A stretch of 64,000 nucleotides of DNA. Source: Pseudobdellovibrio sp031428275. Lineage in GTDB: Bacteria; Bdellovibrionota; Bdellovibrionia; Bdellovibrionales; Bdellovibrionaceae. The notes under the pieces were generated by a model, which saw only the letters and a program-made list of their open reading frames with translations, had not been told where the DNA came from and did no database searches. The stretch spans positions 62,001 through 126,000 of the forward strand of contig JANPPC010000001.1 in the NCBI GenBank assembly GCA_031428275.1, given 5' to 3'. Below, piece after piece: positions 1 through 8,555 of the stretch. The position numbers and the translations under genes are program-made. The first letter of the stretch is position 1; every line of letters begins with the position of its first letter.

Positions 1-2
1 AA

Positions 3-1634
3 ATATCAAAAAATTCTAAAGTTATTATTCCGTTAACAAAATATTCGATTTTAGGTCGTCATCAGTTCGGCGAAAAAAGCTTTTTGCAAAAAGATGACGA
101 TCTTCAAGAAATTGATTTCTTTAAGTTAAGTGAAATTTTAAGCGATCGCTTGGCAGCGGACTTTGATTCAAATGAAAAGCAAATCAAAATTTTTAAAACA
201 CGCTTAGCAAATAGTGTCGCAAATATCGAGGCTTCGCTTCAGTACCGCGAAGTTGATATTGAAGCGCTACAACAAGGGCACATCAACTTCAAAGATTCTG
301 AACAAGGTCTACTAATTGGTCATAACTTTCACCCCACGCCAAAAAGCCGCGATGAATTTAGTGACGATGATCTTAAGAAGTATTCGCCTGAATTTGGTGG
401 GCACTTTGCACTGCAATGGTTTATGGCTTCGCCTGAGATTCTTTACCAGAAATCAGCCGAGGTGTTTAAAGAAGTTCATTGGGCTCATGAATTAGCAGAA
501 CAAGAAATTTTACCTACGACAGAATTTAGTGAGCTGCTTGCAAAAGGTTTTGTGCCGGTGCCTATGCATCCGTGGCAAACCAAAATTTTGTTACATAATA
601 CTTTAATTCAGCAGCGACTGGCCTCTGGGTTATTGGTTAGTCTGGGTCCCGCGCGTTTAGCGTGGTATCCAACTTCGTCACTTCGCTCGGTCTACCGCGA
701 AGAGGCTCCGTATATGTTAAAATTTTCGATGAGCGTTCGTTTAACGAACTCGGTTAGGCACCTGCTTCCCCACGAAGTCGAAAGGGGTCTGCAATTATTT
801 GATGTGTTAGCTACGAAACCCGCTAAAGATTTTTTAGGGGCACACAAAAATTTTCACGTCGTTGGTGAACCAGCCTACCTGGCCTTTAAAAATGAAGATA
901 GCAGTGTAATGGCTGAAAGCATTGTCGTTTGTCGCGAAAATCCATTTCGTGATGAAGTCGCTGAAAATAAAATTGTTTTGGCAACTTTAGCGCAAGATTC
1001 AGTTCTGGGAAAACAGAACTTAGTTCAGTACCTTATTCAGAATAAAACTGCCGACGATCATTCGAGCCTGAAGCAAAAATCTAAAAAGTGGTTTGCTAAG
1101 TATCTTGAAGTTGCTGTTAAGCCTTTCGTAATAGCGCAGGCCAACTACGGCATTATTTTGGGCGCCCATCAGCAAAACCTGATTATTGGATTAAAAGACG
1201 GATTTCCTGAAGAGGTTTTTTTTCGCGACTGTCAAGGTACTGGCTACAGCGAACTTGGCTTTCAACTATTTGCTGGTCAAGTATCTTCAATTAATCGCGC
1301 AAATGGTAATGTAGTCAGTGCAAAAATGGGAAACTACCTTTTTGTATATTATCTAATTCTAAACTCTACTTTCAATATGATCACCGCGATTTCGGGAAGT
1401 GACTGGATCAGTGAAGAAGAACTTTTAAGCGATCTTAAATTATTTTTAACCAAGATTTATAAATCAAATCTTAACGACCCAGATTGTTTAGAGTACTTAC
1501 TTTTCGAATCTGAATTAATGCACAAAGGTAATTTTATTTGTTCTTTTAAAGATATTAACGAAAATACGACCCTTGACCCATTGGAAATTTATACGCCGGT
1601 TAAAAATTCAGTTAAAGAGGTTAGGCATGACTAA
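3..1634 (+). CDS. iucA: IucA-like NIS siderophore synthetase (aerobactin), 5' end outside window
   Basis: IucA/IucC-family (NIS) synthetase. In aerobactin synthesis IucA uses ATP to join N6-acetyl-N6-hydroxylysine to citrate, giving the mono-substituted intermediate. The frame is open from base 3 with no stop, and the first start-like codon (TTG at 84) lies inside conserved-looking sequence, so the true start is upstream of the window. About 543 residues are visible; E. coli IucA is roughly 575-590, so about 30-50 are missing. Motifs match E. coli IucA: GHNFHPTPKS, PMHPWQ, KFSMSVRLTNSVR, GAHQQN, FRDCQG and a C-terminal NENTTLDP. The gene overlaps iucB by 8 nt, indicating translational coupling. 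Assignment as IucA rather than IucC rests on those motifs and on gene order. Confidence 0.93.
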   Translation: MSKNSKVIIPLTKYSILGRHQFGEKSFLQKDDDLQEIDFFKLSEILSDRLAADFDSNEKQIKIFKTRLANSVANIEASLQYREVDIEALQQGHINFKDSEQGLLIGHNFHPTPKSRDEFSDDDLKKYSPEFGGHFALQWFMASPEILYQKSAEVFKEVHWAHELAEQEILPTTEFSELLAKGFVPVPMHPWQTKILLHNTLIQQRLASGLLVSLGPARLAWYPTSSLRSVYREEAPYMLKFSMSVRLTNSVRHLLPHEVERGLQLFDVLATKPAKDFLGAHKNFHVVGEPAYLAFKNEDSSVMAESIVVCRENPFRDEVAENKIVLATLAQDSVLGKQNLVQYLIQNKTADDHSSLKQKSKKWFAKYLEVAVKPFVIAQANYGIILGAHQQNLIIGLKDGFPEEVFFRDCQGTGYSELGFQLFAGQVSSINRANGNVVSAKMGNYLFVYYLILNSTFNMITAISGSDWISEEELLSDLKLFLTKIYKSNLNDPDCLEYLLFESELMHKGNFICSFKDINENTTLDPLEIYTPVKNSVKEVRHD

Positions 1635-2592
1635 CTCAATCAGAAAAATTAAATTTCACCCGCCGCAATCAAAACAAAGTTTTACTATACATTTAGATGC
1701 GAATTTTTGCACGGTTGAATCTGAAACCAATGAATTAGTGGTAGCTAGCGTAGAAAAATCTGCCGATCGATTGTTGCTAAAAATAACTTCGCTAGAATCG
1801 CAGCCGAACTTGCATCAGATGTTACATGTAGCCCTTGATTTTTTATTTGGTCAGAATGCAGATTTAAGGTCGGCAACTATCTATGCAGATCAAAAAATTG
1901 AAATTTCTCGTGCAGCCTTCTATCAGTTGCCGAGCCCCTGGCACTTTGCCCAGCAGCAGAATAAGCCTGAAACTTTAATAATAACGAATGAACGCCAACA
2001 CCCAAAGCGGCCTATTTTGACGGCGGGTACCCACTACCGGCGTTTCGTATCGTCTATTAATAAAACTATTTCTTTTCGCACAGTGGATATTGAAAAAGAT
2101 TTAGCAATTTTTCATAATTGGCATAATCAGCCACGCGTGTACGACCTTTGGGATTTAAATAAACCGATCGATGAGCTGCGGACATACCTAGAAAAAGCGC
2201 TAGCCGATAAACATTTAATTCCAATGATTGCAGAAGCCGACGGGGCCCCGATCGGCTATTTTGAAATCTATTGGGCGGCTGAAGATCGCCTAGCCCCTTA
2301 TTACGATTATGAAGCTTATGATCGCGGTTTTCACTTTTTAATTGGTGAACGTCGTTTTTTAGGTCGCGATAATACCAGCGCGGTCGTCACTTCTGTTATG
2401 CATATGATTTTTTTAGATGACGAGCGCACTAAGCGTATAGTTGTAGAGCCCCGCGCTGATAATAAAAAAGTGCTTTTATATGCAGAACTAGTTCCGGGTT
2501 GGAAGTTTATCAAAGAGTTTGATTTCCCGCATAAGCGTGCAGCGTTATTAATGGCTAAACGCGACGACTTTTTTTCTGCAGGTGCACCGTGA
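1627..2592 (+). CDS. iucB: N6-hydroxylysine O-acetyltransferase (IucB-like)
   Basis: GNAT-fold acyltransferase of the IucB/RhbD type. It acetylates N6-hydroxylysine from acetyl-CoA to make the hydroxamate arm of aerobactin. The 321-residue length is close to E. coli IucB (about 315). The conserved block lies in the C-terminal half: HNWHNQPRV, GYFEIYWAAEDRL, YDRGFHFLIGE, EPRADN and KEFDFPHKRA, all diagnostic of siderophore hydroxamate acyltransferases. The N-terminal 130 residues are more divergent. I chose ATG 1627, preceded by AGAGG, over an upstream TTG at 1573 that would lie deep inside iucA. The stop overlaps the iucC start by 4 nt. Confidence 0.92.
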   Translation: MTNSIRKIKFHPPQSKQSFTIHLDANFCTVESETNELVVASVEKSADRLLLKITSLESQPNLHQMLHVALDFLFGQNADLRSATIYADQKIEISRAAFYQLPSPWHFAQQQNKPETLIITNERQHPKRPILTAGTHYRRFVSSINKTISFRTVDIEKDLAIFHNWHNQPRVYDLWDLNKPIDELRTYLEKALADKHLIPMIAEADGAPIGYFEIYWAAEDRLAPYYDYEAYDRGFHFLIGERRFLGRDNTSAVVTSVMHMIFLDDERTKRIVVEPRADNKKVLLYAELVPGWKFIKEFDFPHKRAALLMAKRDDFFSAGAP

Positions 2593-4364
2593 ATCAAGCG
2601 GAGCTGTGGTTAGTAGCCAATCAAAATTTAATCGCGAAGTCGATTGGTGAATTAGCTTACGAACAGATTTTAAAACCGGTTCGGCAGTCGGCTCAAATAA
2701 CAAACAAGCAGGCCTCTTACGTACTGACTCTTCAGTCAGGCGCAGTGTATAGTTTTGAAGCATGGCTTAGCATCTGGGACCACCTTAAAGTTTTTCCGAG
2801 TTCAATCAATCGTGTAAAAGAAGAAAGATCCGACCAGGCAGTTAGTGCGGGTCAATTCTTCATTGATGCAAAATCCGATTTGCAAATGACCGATATTATT
2901 TTAGGAAATTTTCTAGAAGAGATGAATTCGACTCTGTATTCAGACGTTAATCTATTAATTAAAAATAAAGATTTAACCGCCGATAAATTGGGTAGCTATG
3001 ATGGTCATAAGATTCAGTCTGCTTTAAATGGTCACCCTAAAATTCTATTGAATAAAGGTCGTATGGGCTGGGGCTCTGAAGATCTTAAGAAATATGCGCC
3101 CGAAAATGAAACGCAGTTTCAGCTTTTTTGGATCGCTGCCAGTAAAGCTAAAACGCAAAGTGGATTAAATTCTGCAATAACAGTCGATGAACTTCTAGAC
3201 GAGACTCTTTCTAGGACTGAAATATCAAACTTTCATCAGCAAATTAATAAGCTGAATAGAAAGCCTGAAGACTATATTTTTATTCCGGTGCATCCATGGC
3301 AATGGGAAAACGTAATAAGCGTGCAATTTTTCGGTGCCATTGCAAATTTAGAAATAATAGCGCTGGGGCTATCAGGCGATCGGTATACTCCGCAGATTTC
3401 GATACGTACTCTTTCAAATGTGACCCGCCCGCAGAAGATGGATATCAAACTTCCGTTAACGATTTTAAACACCTCGGCTGTTCGCGGAATTCCCAGCCGT
3501 TATATTGCTTCGGCGCCATTAGTGGCGTCGGCCGTAGCAAGAATATGCGAAACGGATTCAGTTTTAAAACTAGCACAGACTGAGGTCTTACAAGAAAAGG
3601 CCGGCTTTAAATTTGAACACGAAGACTTTGTGCAAGTCGGGTCGGCCCCTTATCGTTATAACGAATATTTAGGTGCTATTTTTCGGGAAAGCACTCAATC
3701 TAAATTACAAGCCGATGAAATTGCTATTCTGACTGCAAGTCTATTCTATCAAGATAACAAGGGCCGTTCTTTGATCGGAACCTTTATAAAAAATTCGGGC
3801 CTAAGTAAGCAGAAGTGGCTACAAAAATATTTTGAAGTCGTTGTTGTCCCGCTGTATCACTTGCAATTAAAATACGGCCTAGGTTTGGTATCACATGGTC
3901 AAAATATAGTTCTAAAGCTTAAGGGTTCGATTCCTGCAGGTATCTTCTTAAAAGATTTTCAAGGTGACTTGCGTTTGTCGAATGAGCCCACGTTACTGCA
4001 GAATAACTTTTTAGATTCGGTTGCAAAGCACCTTGATAAACTGCCTCCAGATTACTTAATTCATGACTTAGTTACGGGTCATTTCGTTACAGTGCTACGT
4101 TTTATTTCTGAGACAATGCACGAGTCTGACCAGTTTTCAGAAATTAAGTTTTACGAGATCTTAGCAAACGTCATTAAAGAATATTTGAAAAATAATGTTG
4201 AAGGCCCCGTTGATAAGCGACTTGATTTATTAAGGCAGCACTTTCAGCGCGTACTTCTAAATAAAGTTCGTTTTAAAATTGGTTACGCAGATTCTGCCGA
4301 GCGTCCCTTGCCATTGCTTGGAGCAGATTTAAAAAATCCACTGTTGGGAGCGCATTATGAGTAA
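2589..4364 (+). CDS. iucC: IucC-like NIS siderophore synthetase (aerobactin synthase)
   Basis: Second NIS synthetase. In the known pathway IucC couples a second acetyl-hydroxylysine to the IucA product, completing aerobactin. The 591-residue protein follows E. coli IucC along its length: the N-terminal pattern around LVANQNLIAKSIGELAYEQ, then NGHPKILLNKGRMGWG, PVHPWQW, RTLSNVTRP, DIKLPLTILNTSAVRG, GLVSHGQN, LKDFQGD and TGHFVTVLRFIS. The start is GTG 2589, inside the last codons of iucB (4-nt overlap). The 3' end overlaps iucD by 8 nt. The HGQN and KDFQGD motifs separate it from the IucA paralogue (HQQN, RDCQG). Confidence 0.95.
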   Translation: MNQAELWLVANQNLIAKSIGELAYEQILKPVRQSAQITNKQASYVLTLQSGAVYSFEAWLSIWDHLKVFPSSINRVKEERSDQAVSAGQFFIDAKSDLQMTDIILGNFLEEMNSTLYSDVNLLIKNKDLTADKLGSYDGHKIQSALNGHPKILLNKGRMGWGSEDLKKYAPENETQFQLFWIAASKAKTQSGLNSAITVDELLDETLSRTEISNFHQQINKLNRKPEDYIFIPVHPWQWENVISVQFFGAIANLEIIALGLSGDRYTPQISIRTLSNVTRPQKMDIKLPLTILNTSAVRGIPSRYIASAPLVASAVARICETDSVLKLAQTEVLQEKAGFKFEHEDFVQVGSAPYRYNEYLGAIFRESTQSKLQADEIAILTASLFYQDNKGRSLIGTFIKNSGLSKQKWLQKYFEVVVVPLYHLQLKYGLGLVSHGQNIVLKLKGSIPAGIFLKDFQGDLRLSNEPTLLQNNFLDSVAKHLDKLPPDYLIHDLVTGHFVTVLRFISETMHESDQFSEIKFYEILANVIKEYLKNNVEGPVDKRLDLLRQHFQRVLLNKVRFKIGYADSAERPLPLLGADLKNPLLGAHYE

Positions 4365-5643
4365 GCCACTAAATCTAATCGGCATTGGCGTCGGTCCTTT
4401 TAATTTAAGCCTGGCTGCTTTACTAGAAAAAGCTAACGGATTAACGAGCTTATTTTTAGAAAAAAAGTCGCAATTTGATTGGCATCCAGAGGTTATGTTT
4501 AAAGATTCAGTTATGCAGACAAGCTATTTGAAGGATTTAGTAACGCCGGTCGATCCCACCAGCCCCTACTCATTTTTAAATTATTTAAATGCAAAAAATT
4601 TATTTTATCCTTTCTTAAACACCCAGCGCACAACGGTTTCAAGAAAAGAGTTCGAACAATATTGCGTTTGGGCGGCAGAAAGTCTGGGTCAAAAGCTTAA
4701 ATTCAATACCGAAGTACAAAGCATTGATTTCAAAAATGACCTTTTTCACGTTCAAACTTCGACGGGTGAATATCAAAGTCAGAATATTTGCATCGCTACG
4801 GGGCTAGTGCCGCGTATTCCTGAAGGCGCAAAGAAGCTCATTGGCCCTAAAGTTTTTCATGCGAAATCCGCGTTCATGAAAGATCTAAATTTAGCCGGTA
4901 AATCAGTTTTAATCGTGGGCGGTGGGCAAACCGGCATCGAAGTATTTCGAAATGCGCTTCACGGTAAGTGGGGACACGCCAGTGCTGTAAAAATTATTAC
5001 TCGCCGAAAAAGTTTAGAGCCCTTAGATGAGTCGGCTTTTACTAACGAATATTTTACGCCTAACTACGTTGAGAAATTTTGGGAACTAAATCTAGATAAA
5101 AAATCGACCATCGTTGCTTCGCAAAAATTAGCTAGTGACGGAAATACACCTTCTTACTTATTGCAGCTTTATAATGATCTTTACCGTCTAAAGTACGTAG
5201 AGAACGACTCACGGCCAATTCAAATTATGGCGTGCCGTAAGTTAGTAAGCATGGTAAGTGAGGCAGGCAGTTTTCGACTGGGTTTACAGAACTTATTTTA
5301 TGATCAACCAGAAGAAATTTCGGCCGACATTGTCATTTTATGCACGGGGTTTCAAAGCACTATACCCAAGGCTTTAGATCCGTTGATTTCGCATATTTCT
5401 TTAGATAGTGAAAGTCGCTTTCAATTTAAAAAGTCATATTCAGTGCAATGGGACGGGCCAAAAGAAAATCGCATATACGCGTTAAATTTCAGTCGCCACA
5501 ACCACGGGATTATAGATCCGCAAACTAGTTTGATGGCTTGGCGATCAGCGGTAGTCATAAATGATTTGGCGAACGAAAAAATTTATCAGACTGAACAAAT
5601 GCACGAAAACTTTGTCGAGTACGGCGAAAACAAAAAGGTTTAA
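4357..5643 (+). CDS. iucD: L-lysine N6-monooxygenase (IucD-like)
   Basis: FAD- and NADPH-dependent N-hydroxylating monooxygenase that converts lysine to N6-hydroxylysine, the committed step of aerobactin synthesis. The 428 residues compare with about 425 for E. coli IucD. The N-terminal FAD-binding GIGVGPFNLSLAAL begins near residue 10; MQTSYLKDLVTPVDPTSPYSF follows near 50; the NADPH-binding VLIVGGGQTGIEVFRN is near 185; LCTGF is near 330; and the C-terminal NHGIIDPQTSLMAWRS is typical. It starts at ATG 4357 inside iucC (8-nt overlap). The receptor gene begins 1 nt after its stop, so the five genes form one transcriptional unit. Confidence 0.94.
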   Translation: MSKPLNLIGIGVGPFNLSLAALLEKANGLTSLFLEKKSQFDWHPEVMFKDSVMQTSYLKDLVTPVDPTSPYSFLNYLNAKNLFYPFLNTQRTTVSRKEFEQYCVWAAESLGQKLKFNTEVQSIDFKNDLFHVQTSTGEYQSQNICIATGLVPRIPEGAKKLIGPKVFHAKSAFMKDLNLAGKSVLIVGGGQTGIEVFRNALHGKWGHASAVKIITRRKSLEPLDESAFTNEYFTPNYVEKFWELNLDKKSTIVASQKLASDGNTPSYLLQLYNDLYRLKYVENDSRPIQIMACRKLVSMVSEAGSFRLGLQNLFYDQPEEISADIVILCTGFQSTIPKALDPLISHISLDSESRFQFKKSYSVQWDGPKENRIYALNFSRHNHGIIDPQTSLMAWRSAVVINDLANEKIYQTEQMHENFVEYGENKKV

Positions 5644-5644
5644 T

Positions 5645-7753
5645 GTGAAGAATCTAATAGCGTATTTTATTTTTTTAATTTCATTTTCAACCGAAGGTTT
5701 GGCGGCCGAATCAGTGACACTGCAGACAATTACTGTAAAGGGTACCAAAGAAGAAAAAAATTATTTTGAAACTTATGAAAGTATTAGCGTTCTGCAAGAA
5801 AATGAAATTCCGGCAACGGGTCGCGAAAATAACCTGCAAGTTTTAAACGCCGTGCCCAATGTTGAAGTGAATAAGAATGGTGAATCATTTAGTATTCGCG
5901 GTATTAATAATACGGGTGTTACAGGCTATCAAAAAGATAATCTTTCAAGCATTCTTATCGACGATATTTTTCAAACTGATCTAGCCATTCAAGCGGGAGG
6001 TTTTGATTTGTGGGATATGCAACAAGTCGAAATTCTAAAGGGCGCACAATCGACTAATCAGGGAGTAAATTCATTAGCCGGCGCTATCTTACTTAACCAT
6101 CATAAACCAACATTCTCGACGGAAGGGGCTGCTAAACTAGGCCTAGGAAACTTCTGGCATCGCGAAGCGGGTGTAATCGCAAATAATGTTTTAGTTAATG
6201 ATAAAATAGCTTCACGTATTTCGTACAACAAAGAAATGAATGACGGGTACATTAAAAATAAGGCTAGCGGAAATGACCGCTGGGGCGCCTGGAATCGTGA
6301 TCGTTTTAATCTAGGTCTTTTATACAAAATTTCAGAAACTTCTTCGCTTAACTTCGTGGGCAAGTTCAATCAAAATAGACAGGGCGGAACTTACACGCAG
6401 GGGAATGACGCCTTTAAGTATGAAGTTTATGAAGACCAAGACTACAACGTTAAAACCGATAACGTGCAAACCGGCCTGACCTACAAAAATAATTTAAATC
6501 AGCGTACCAAAAATACTTTAATATTCGGGTATTCGAAATCGAACCAAGAGGCCTCTTCAGATGCCGATGGTACAGCACAAGATACCGCAGGCACTCGAAT
6601 AGAAAGTCACAAAGACCACTATTTCAGTGTTGAAAACCAACTACTTTACAAACACGAAAACGTTACCAATTTGCTTGGCATTCACGCTCATGATTTTAGG
6701 CTTAAAGACGAATATGATTTTAAACTACTTTACCCGATTGGCGGTGGGGCCTCGACTCCGCTTTCGGTACAGCAAGGCGTTGATCGTATCAACAGAGCCT
6801 TTTCTCTTTTTGATTCGGTAACGTATGGATTCGATCATAATCAAGCTGTCGTTGGAGGCCTACGCGCTGAATATGTCGAATCAAGATATCAAACTGACGT
6901 AACTGCGGCTCGGGTTAATGATTTGGGTCCTGGATCTAATGCGGCTATTGATAATTATCTGGCGCTTATCCGTGGTAGCTATGACGGAAAAAAATCTAAC
7001 GCGGTTGTTTTACCTAAGTTAGGCTACACGGTTGACGATGATTTAAATCATTGGGGTCTGGTTTACACTCGCGGATACCGAACTTCTGGAGTAGCTATTA
7101 ATCGCCGTCGTGCGACGGCGGTTGAATACGATCCTGAATTTACAAATAACTACGAGTTTTCGTATAAGTACGCTGGAACGAACTTTCAGTTTAGTTCTAA
7201 TCTGTTTTGGATTGATTGGCGCGACCAGCAAGTGCAAGTGCAACTATCTAACGACTTTTACGATACGCAAGTTCAGAACGCAGGCCAATCTGAAGTTTAT
7301 GGTGGTGAAATTGAAGGTAAATCAATTCTGGCAACAGGCAGTACCCTTACTTTAGGCATCGGCTATTCAGACACAAAATTTAAAACTTTTCAAACCAGCA
7401 CGATCAATTATGCTGATAAAAAGTTTCCGTTTGCATCTAACTGGACGGGTCGCTTGGCCCATGAAATCAAAGCAACTGAACAGCTTAGCTTTTTAACGGT
7501 GCTTCGTTATCTGAGTGATTCTTATCAGAATGCTGAGAACACCCTAAAATCCGAAGGTCAGCTTTATTTAAATTTAAATATGAAATATGCAATTGGCGAA
7601 TGGATGATCGAAAGTTATGTGAATAACTTATTCGATGGTCAGTTTAAGATATTTAATGGGGCTCCTACAAGTGCAACTTCGCCTTACCAGGCTAGTTATC
7701 ATCAAACCAGCACACCCCGCGAATTTGGCGCAAGAATGACTTACTTCTGGTAA
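5645..7753 (+). CDS. TonB-dependent ferric-siderophore receptor
   Basis: Outer-membrane receptor, about 702 residues, in the place held by iutA in enterobacterial aerobactin operons; presumably imports the ferric siderophore. A signal peptide (hydrophobic ISFLIF-type core, cleavage near GLAA/ES) is followed by a plug domain with LQTITVKGTK (TonB-box region), FSIRGINN, WDMQQVEILKGAQSTNQGVNSLAGAI, then a long beta-barrel ending in FGARMTYFW with a C-terminal aromatic residue. By eye the plug looks more like pesticin/yersiniabactin-type or generic FecA-like receptors than E. coli IutA. I chose GTG 5645, with AAAAGG upstream and the signal peptide directly after it; the open frame from 5561 lies inside iucD. 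Confidence 0.9.
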   Translation: MKNLIAYFIFLISFSTEGLAAESVTLQTITVKGTKEEKNYFETYESISVLQENEIPATGRENNLQVLNAVPNVEVNKNGESFSIRGINNTGVTGYQKDNLSSILIDDIFQTDLAIQAGGFDLWDMQQVEILKGAQSTNQGVNSLAGAILLNHHKPTFSTEGAAKLGLGNFWHREAGVIANNVLVNDKIASRISYNKEMNDGYIKNKASGNDRWGAWNRDRFNLGLLYKISETSSLNFVGKFNQNRQGGTYTQGNDAFKYEVYEDQDYNVKTDNVQTGLTYKNNLNQRTKNTLIFGYSKSNQEASSDADGTAQDTAGTRIESHKDHYFSVENQLLYKHENVTNLLGIHAHDFRLKDEYDFKLLYPIGGGASTPLSVQQGVDRINRAFSLFDSVTYGFDHNQAVVGGLRAEYVESRYQTDVTAARVNDLGPGSNAAIDNYLALIRGSYDGKKSNAVVLPKLGYTVDDDLNHWGLVYTRGYRTSGVAINRRRATAVEYDPEFTNNYEFSYKYAGTNFQFSSNLFWIDWRDQQVQVQLSNDFYDTQVQNAGQSEVYGGEIEGKSILATGSTLTLGIGYSDTKFKTFQTSTINYADKKFPFASNWTGRLAHEIKATEQLSFLTVLRYLSDSYQNAENTLKSEGQLYLNLNMKYAIGEWMIESYVNNLFDGQFKIFNGAPTSATSPYQASYHQTSTPREFGARMTYFW

Positions 7754-7802
7754 GTTGGCCTGCAGCTAGAAGAATAAAACTGTAGAGAAATACACTTAAT
7801 TC

Positions 7803-7844
7803 AAAAAAAACGGCAAGCTTTTGAGGCTTGCCATTTTTAATTTT
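7803..7844. terminator. Bidirectional intrinsic terminator
   Basis: The arms GGCAAGC (7812-7818) and GCTTGCC (7826-7832) form a perfect 7-bp stem with a 7-nt loop. An A-run precedes and a T-run follows, so it can stop both the siderophore operon and the convergent gene ending at 7861. Confidence 0.85.
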
Positions 7845-7860
7845 AAAAATAGAAAAATAA

Positions 7861-8394
7861 TTACTTAAGAGTTCCGGTAACTACGAAATTCGCACCGACT
7901 ACATCAGAGCCACAAGCTGATTCAGCACCTAACCCAGGTAACATTAAAGATAAATTATGTGGGTGACCATAGTATAGGTACTTCGACTTAGCTTTAAAGC
8001 CAGCATCGATAATTTCTTTACCTGCTTTGCAATCAAGGTAAGCCGTTGCGGTATCGGCTTTGTTATAAGCGATCGATTGAACCAATTCAGCCGTTTGTTC
8101 ATTGTTATCAGCCAAAAGAATCGCGTTGTAACGGCAAGTAGCTCCGTTCGCATCGAATTCTGCAGTTACTATAGCGTTGTCTAAGCTGGCATCGCTAACC
8201 ATGTTTTCAAACCGAATATTTAACTGAGCTAAAGCTTTTGGAGCCGCTACCGCTTCACCGTAAGCTGCGCATACGAACTTGTCGAATTGAGCAATCCATT
8301 TTGCGCCCGGTAAAGTAAGGTCTTTTGCCGGAAGCGCGAAAGCTGCTGCTGTAGATAGAATCGTCATTGCAGAAGCAAAAATCATTTTTTTCAT
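7861..8394 (-). CDS. Secreted four-cysteine protein of unknown function, possibly Fur-regulated
   Basis: 177 residues with a clear Sec signal peptide (MKKMIFASAMTILSTAAAFA, cleavage likely after FALP or AFA). The mature part holds four cysteines (FVCAAY, ATCRYN, LDCKAG, SACGSD), enough for two disulfides, and a His-containing YYGHPHN segment. I recognise no family. The ribosome-binding site GGAGG sits just before ATG 8394. A Fur-box-like palindrome lies about 75 nt upstream, next to a plausible promoter, and the gene converges on the aerobactin operon, so an iron-related envelope role is a reasonable inference but unproven. Confidence 0.8.
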   Translation of the reverse strand: MKKMIFASAMTILSTAAAFALPAKDLTLPGAKWIAQFDKFVCAAYGEAVAAPKALAQLNIRFENMVSDASLDNAIVTAEFDANGATCRYNAILLADNNEQTAELVQSIAYNKADTATAYLDCKAGKEIIDAGFKAKSKYLYYGHPHNLSLMLPGLGAESACGSDVVGANFVVTGTLK

Positions 8395-8433
8395 AGTACC
8401 TCCGTACTGTGTTATTTCGTCAGGTTCTTAGAT

Positions 8434-8462
8434 TTTTTATTAGACGAGAGCGTGAGGGTCAA
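8434..8462 (-). promoter_or_regulatory. Putative promoter of the secreted protein gene
   Basis: On the minus strand, TTGACC (8457-8462) and TAAAAA (8434-8439) are separated by 17 bases. This resembles a sigma-70-type promoter and lies just downstream of the Fur-box-like site. Confidence 0.45.
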
Positions 8463-8468
8463 TTAAAA

Positions 8469-8483
8469 TGAGAATCAGTCTCA
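8469..8483. promoter_or_regulatory. Fur-box-like operator
   Basis: TGAGAATCAGTCTCA matches the 7-1-7 Fur consensus TGATAATNATTATCA at 11 of 14 specified positions. It sits immediately upstream of the -35 element of the gene starting at 8394, next to a siderophore operon. Binding is inferred. Confidence 0.6.
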
Positions 8484-8555
8484 GTACGGTTTCATTTAGA
8501 TCAGCATTTAGCTGAAATTATCGATTGTCGTCAACCTGACCTGTCGTAGCTAATT

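Noticed and set aside
5561..5644. Longer start for the TonB-dependent receptor inside iucD
   Set aside because: It would place a signal peptide 28 residues into the protein; GTG 5645 has a ribosome-binding site and the signal peptide directly after it.
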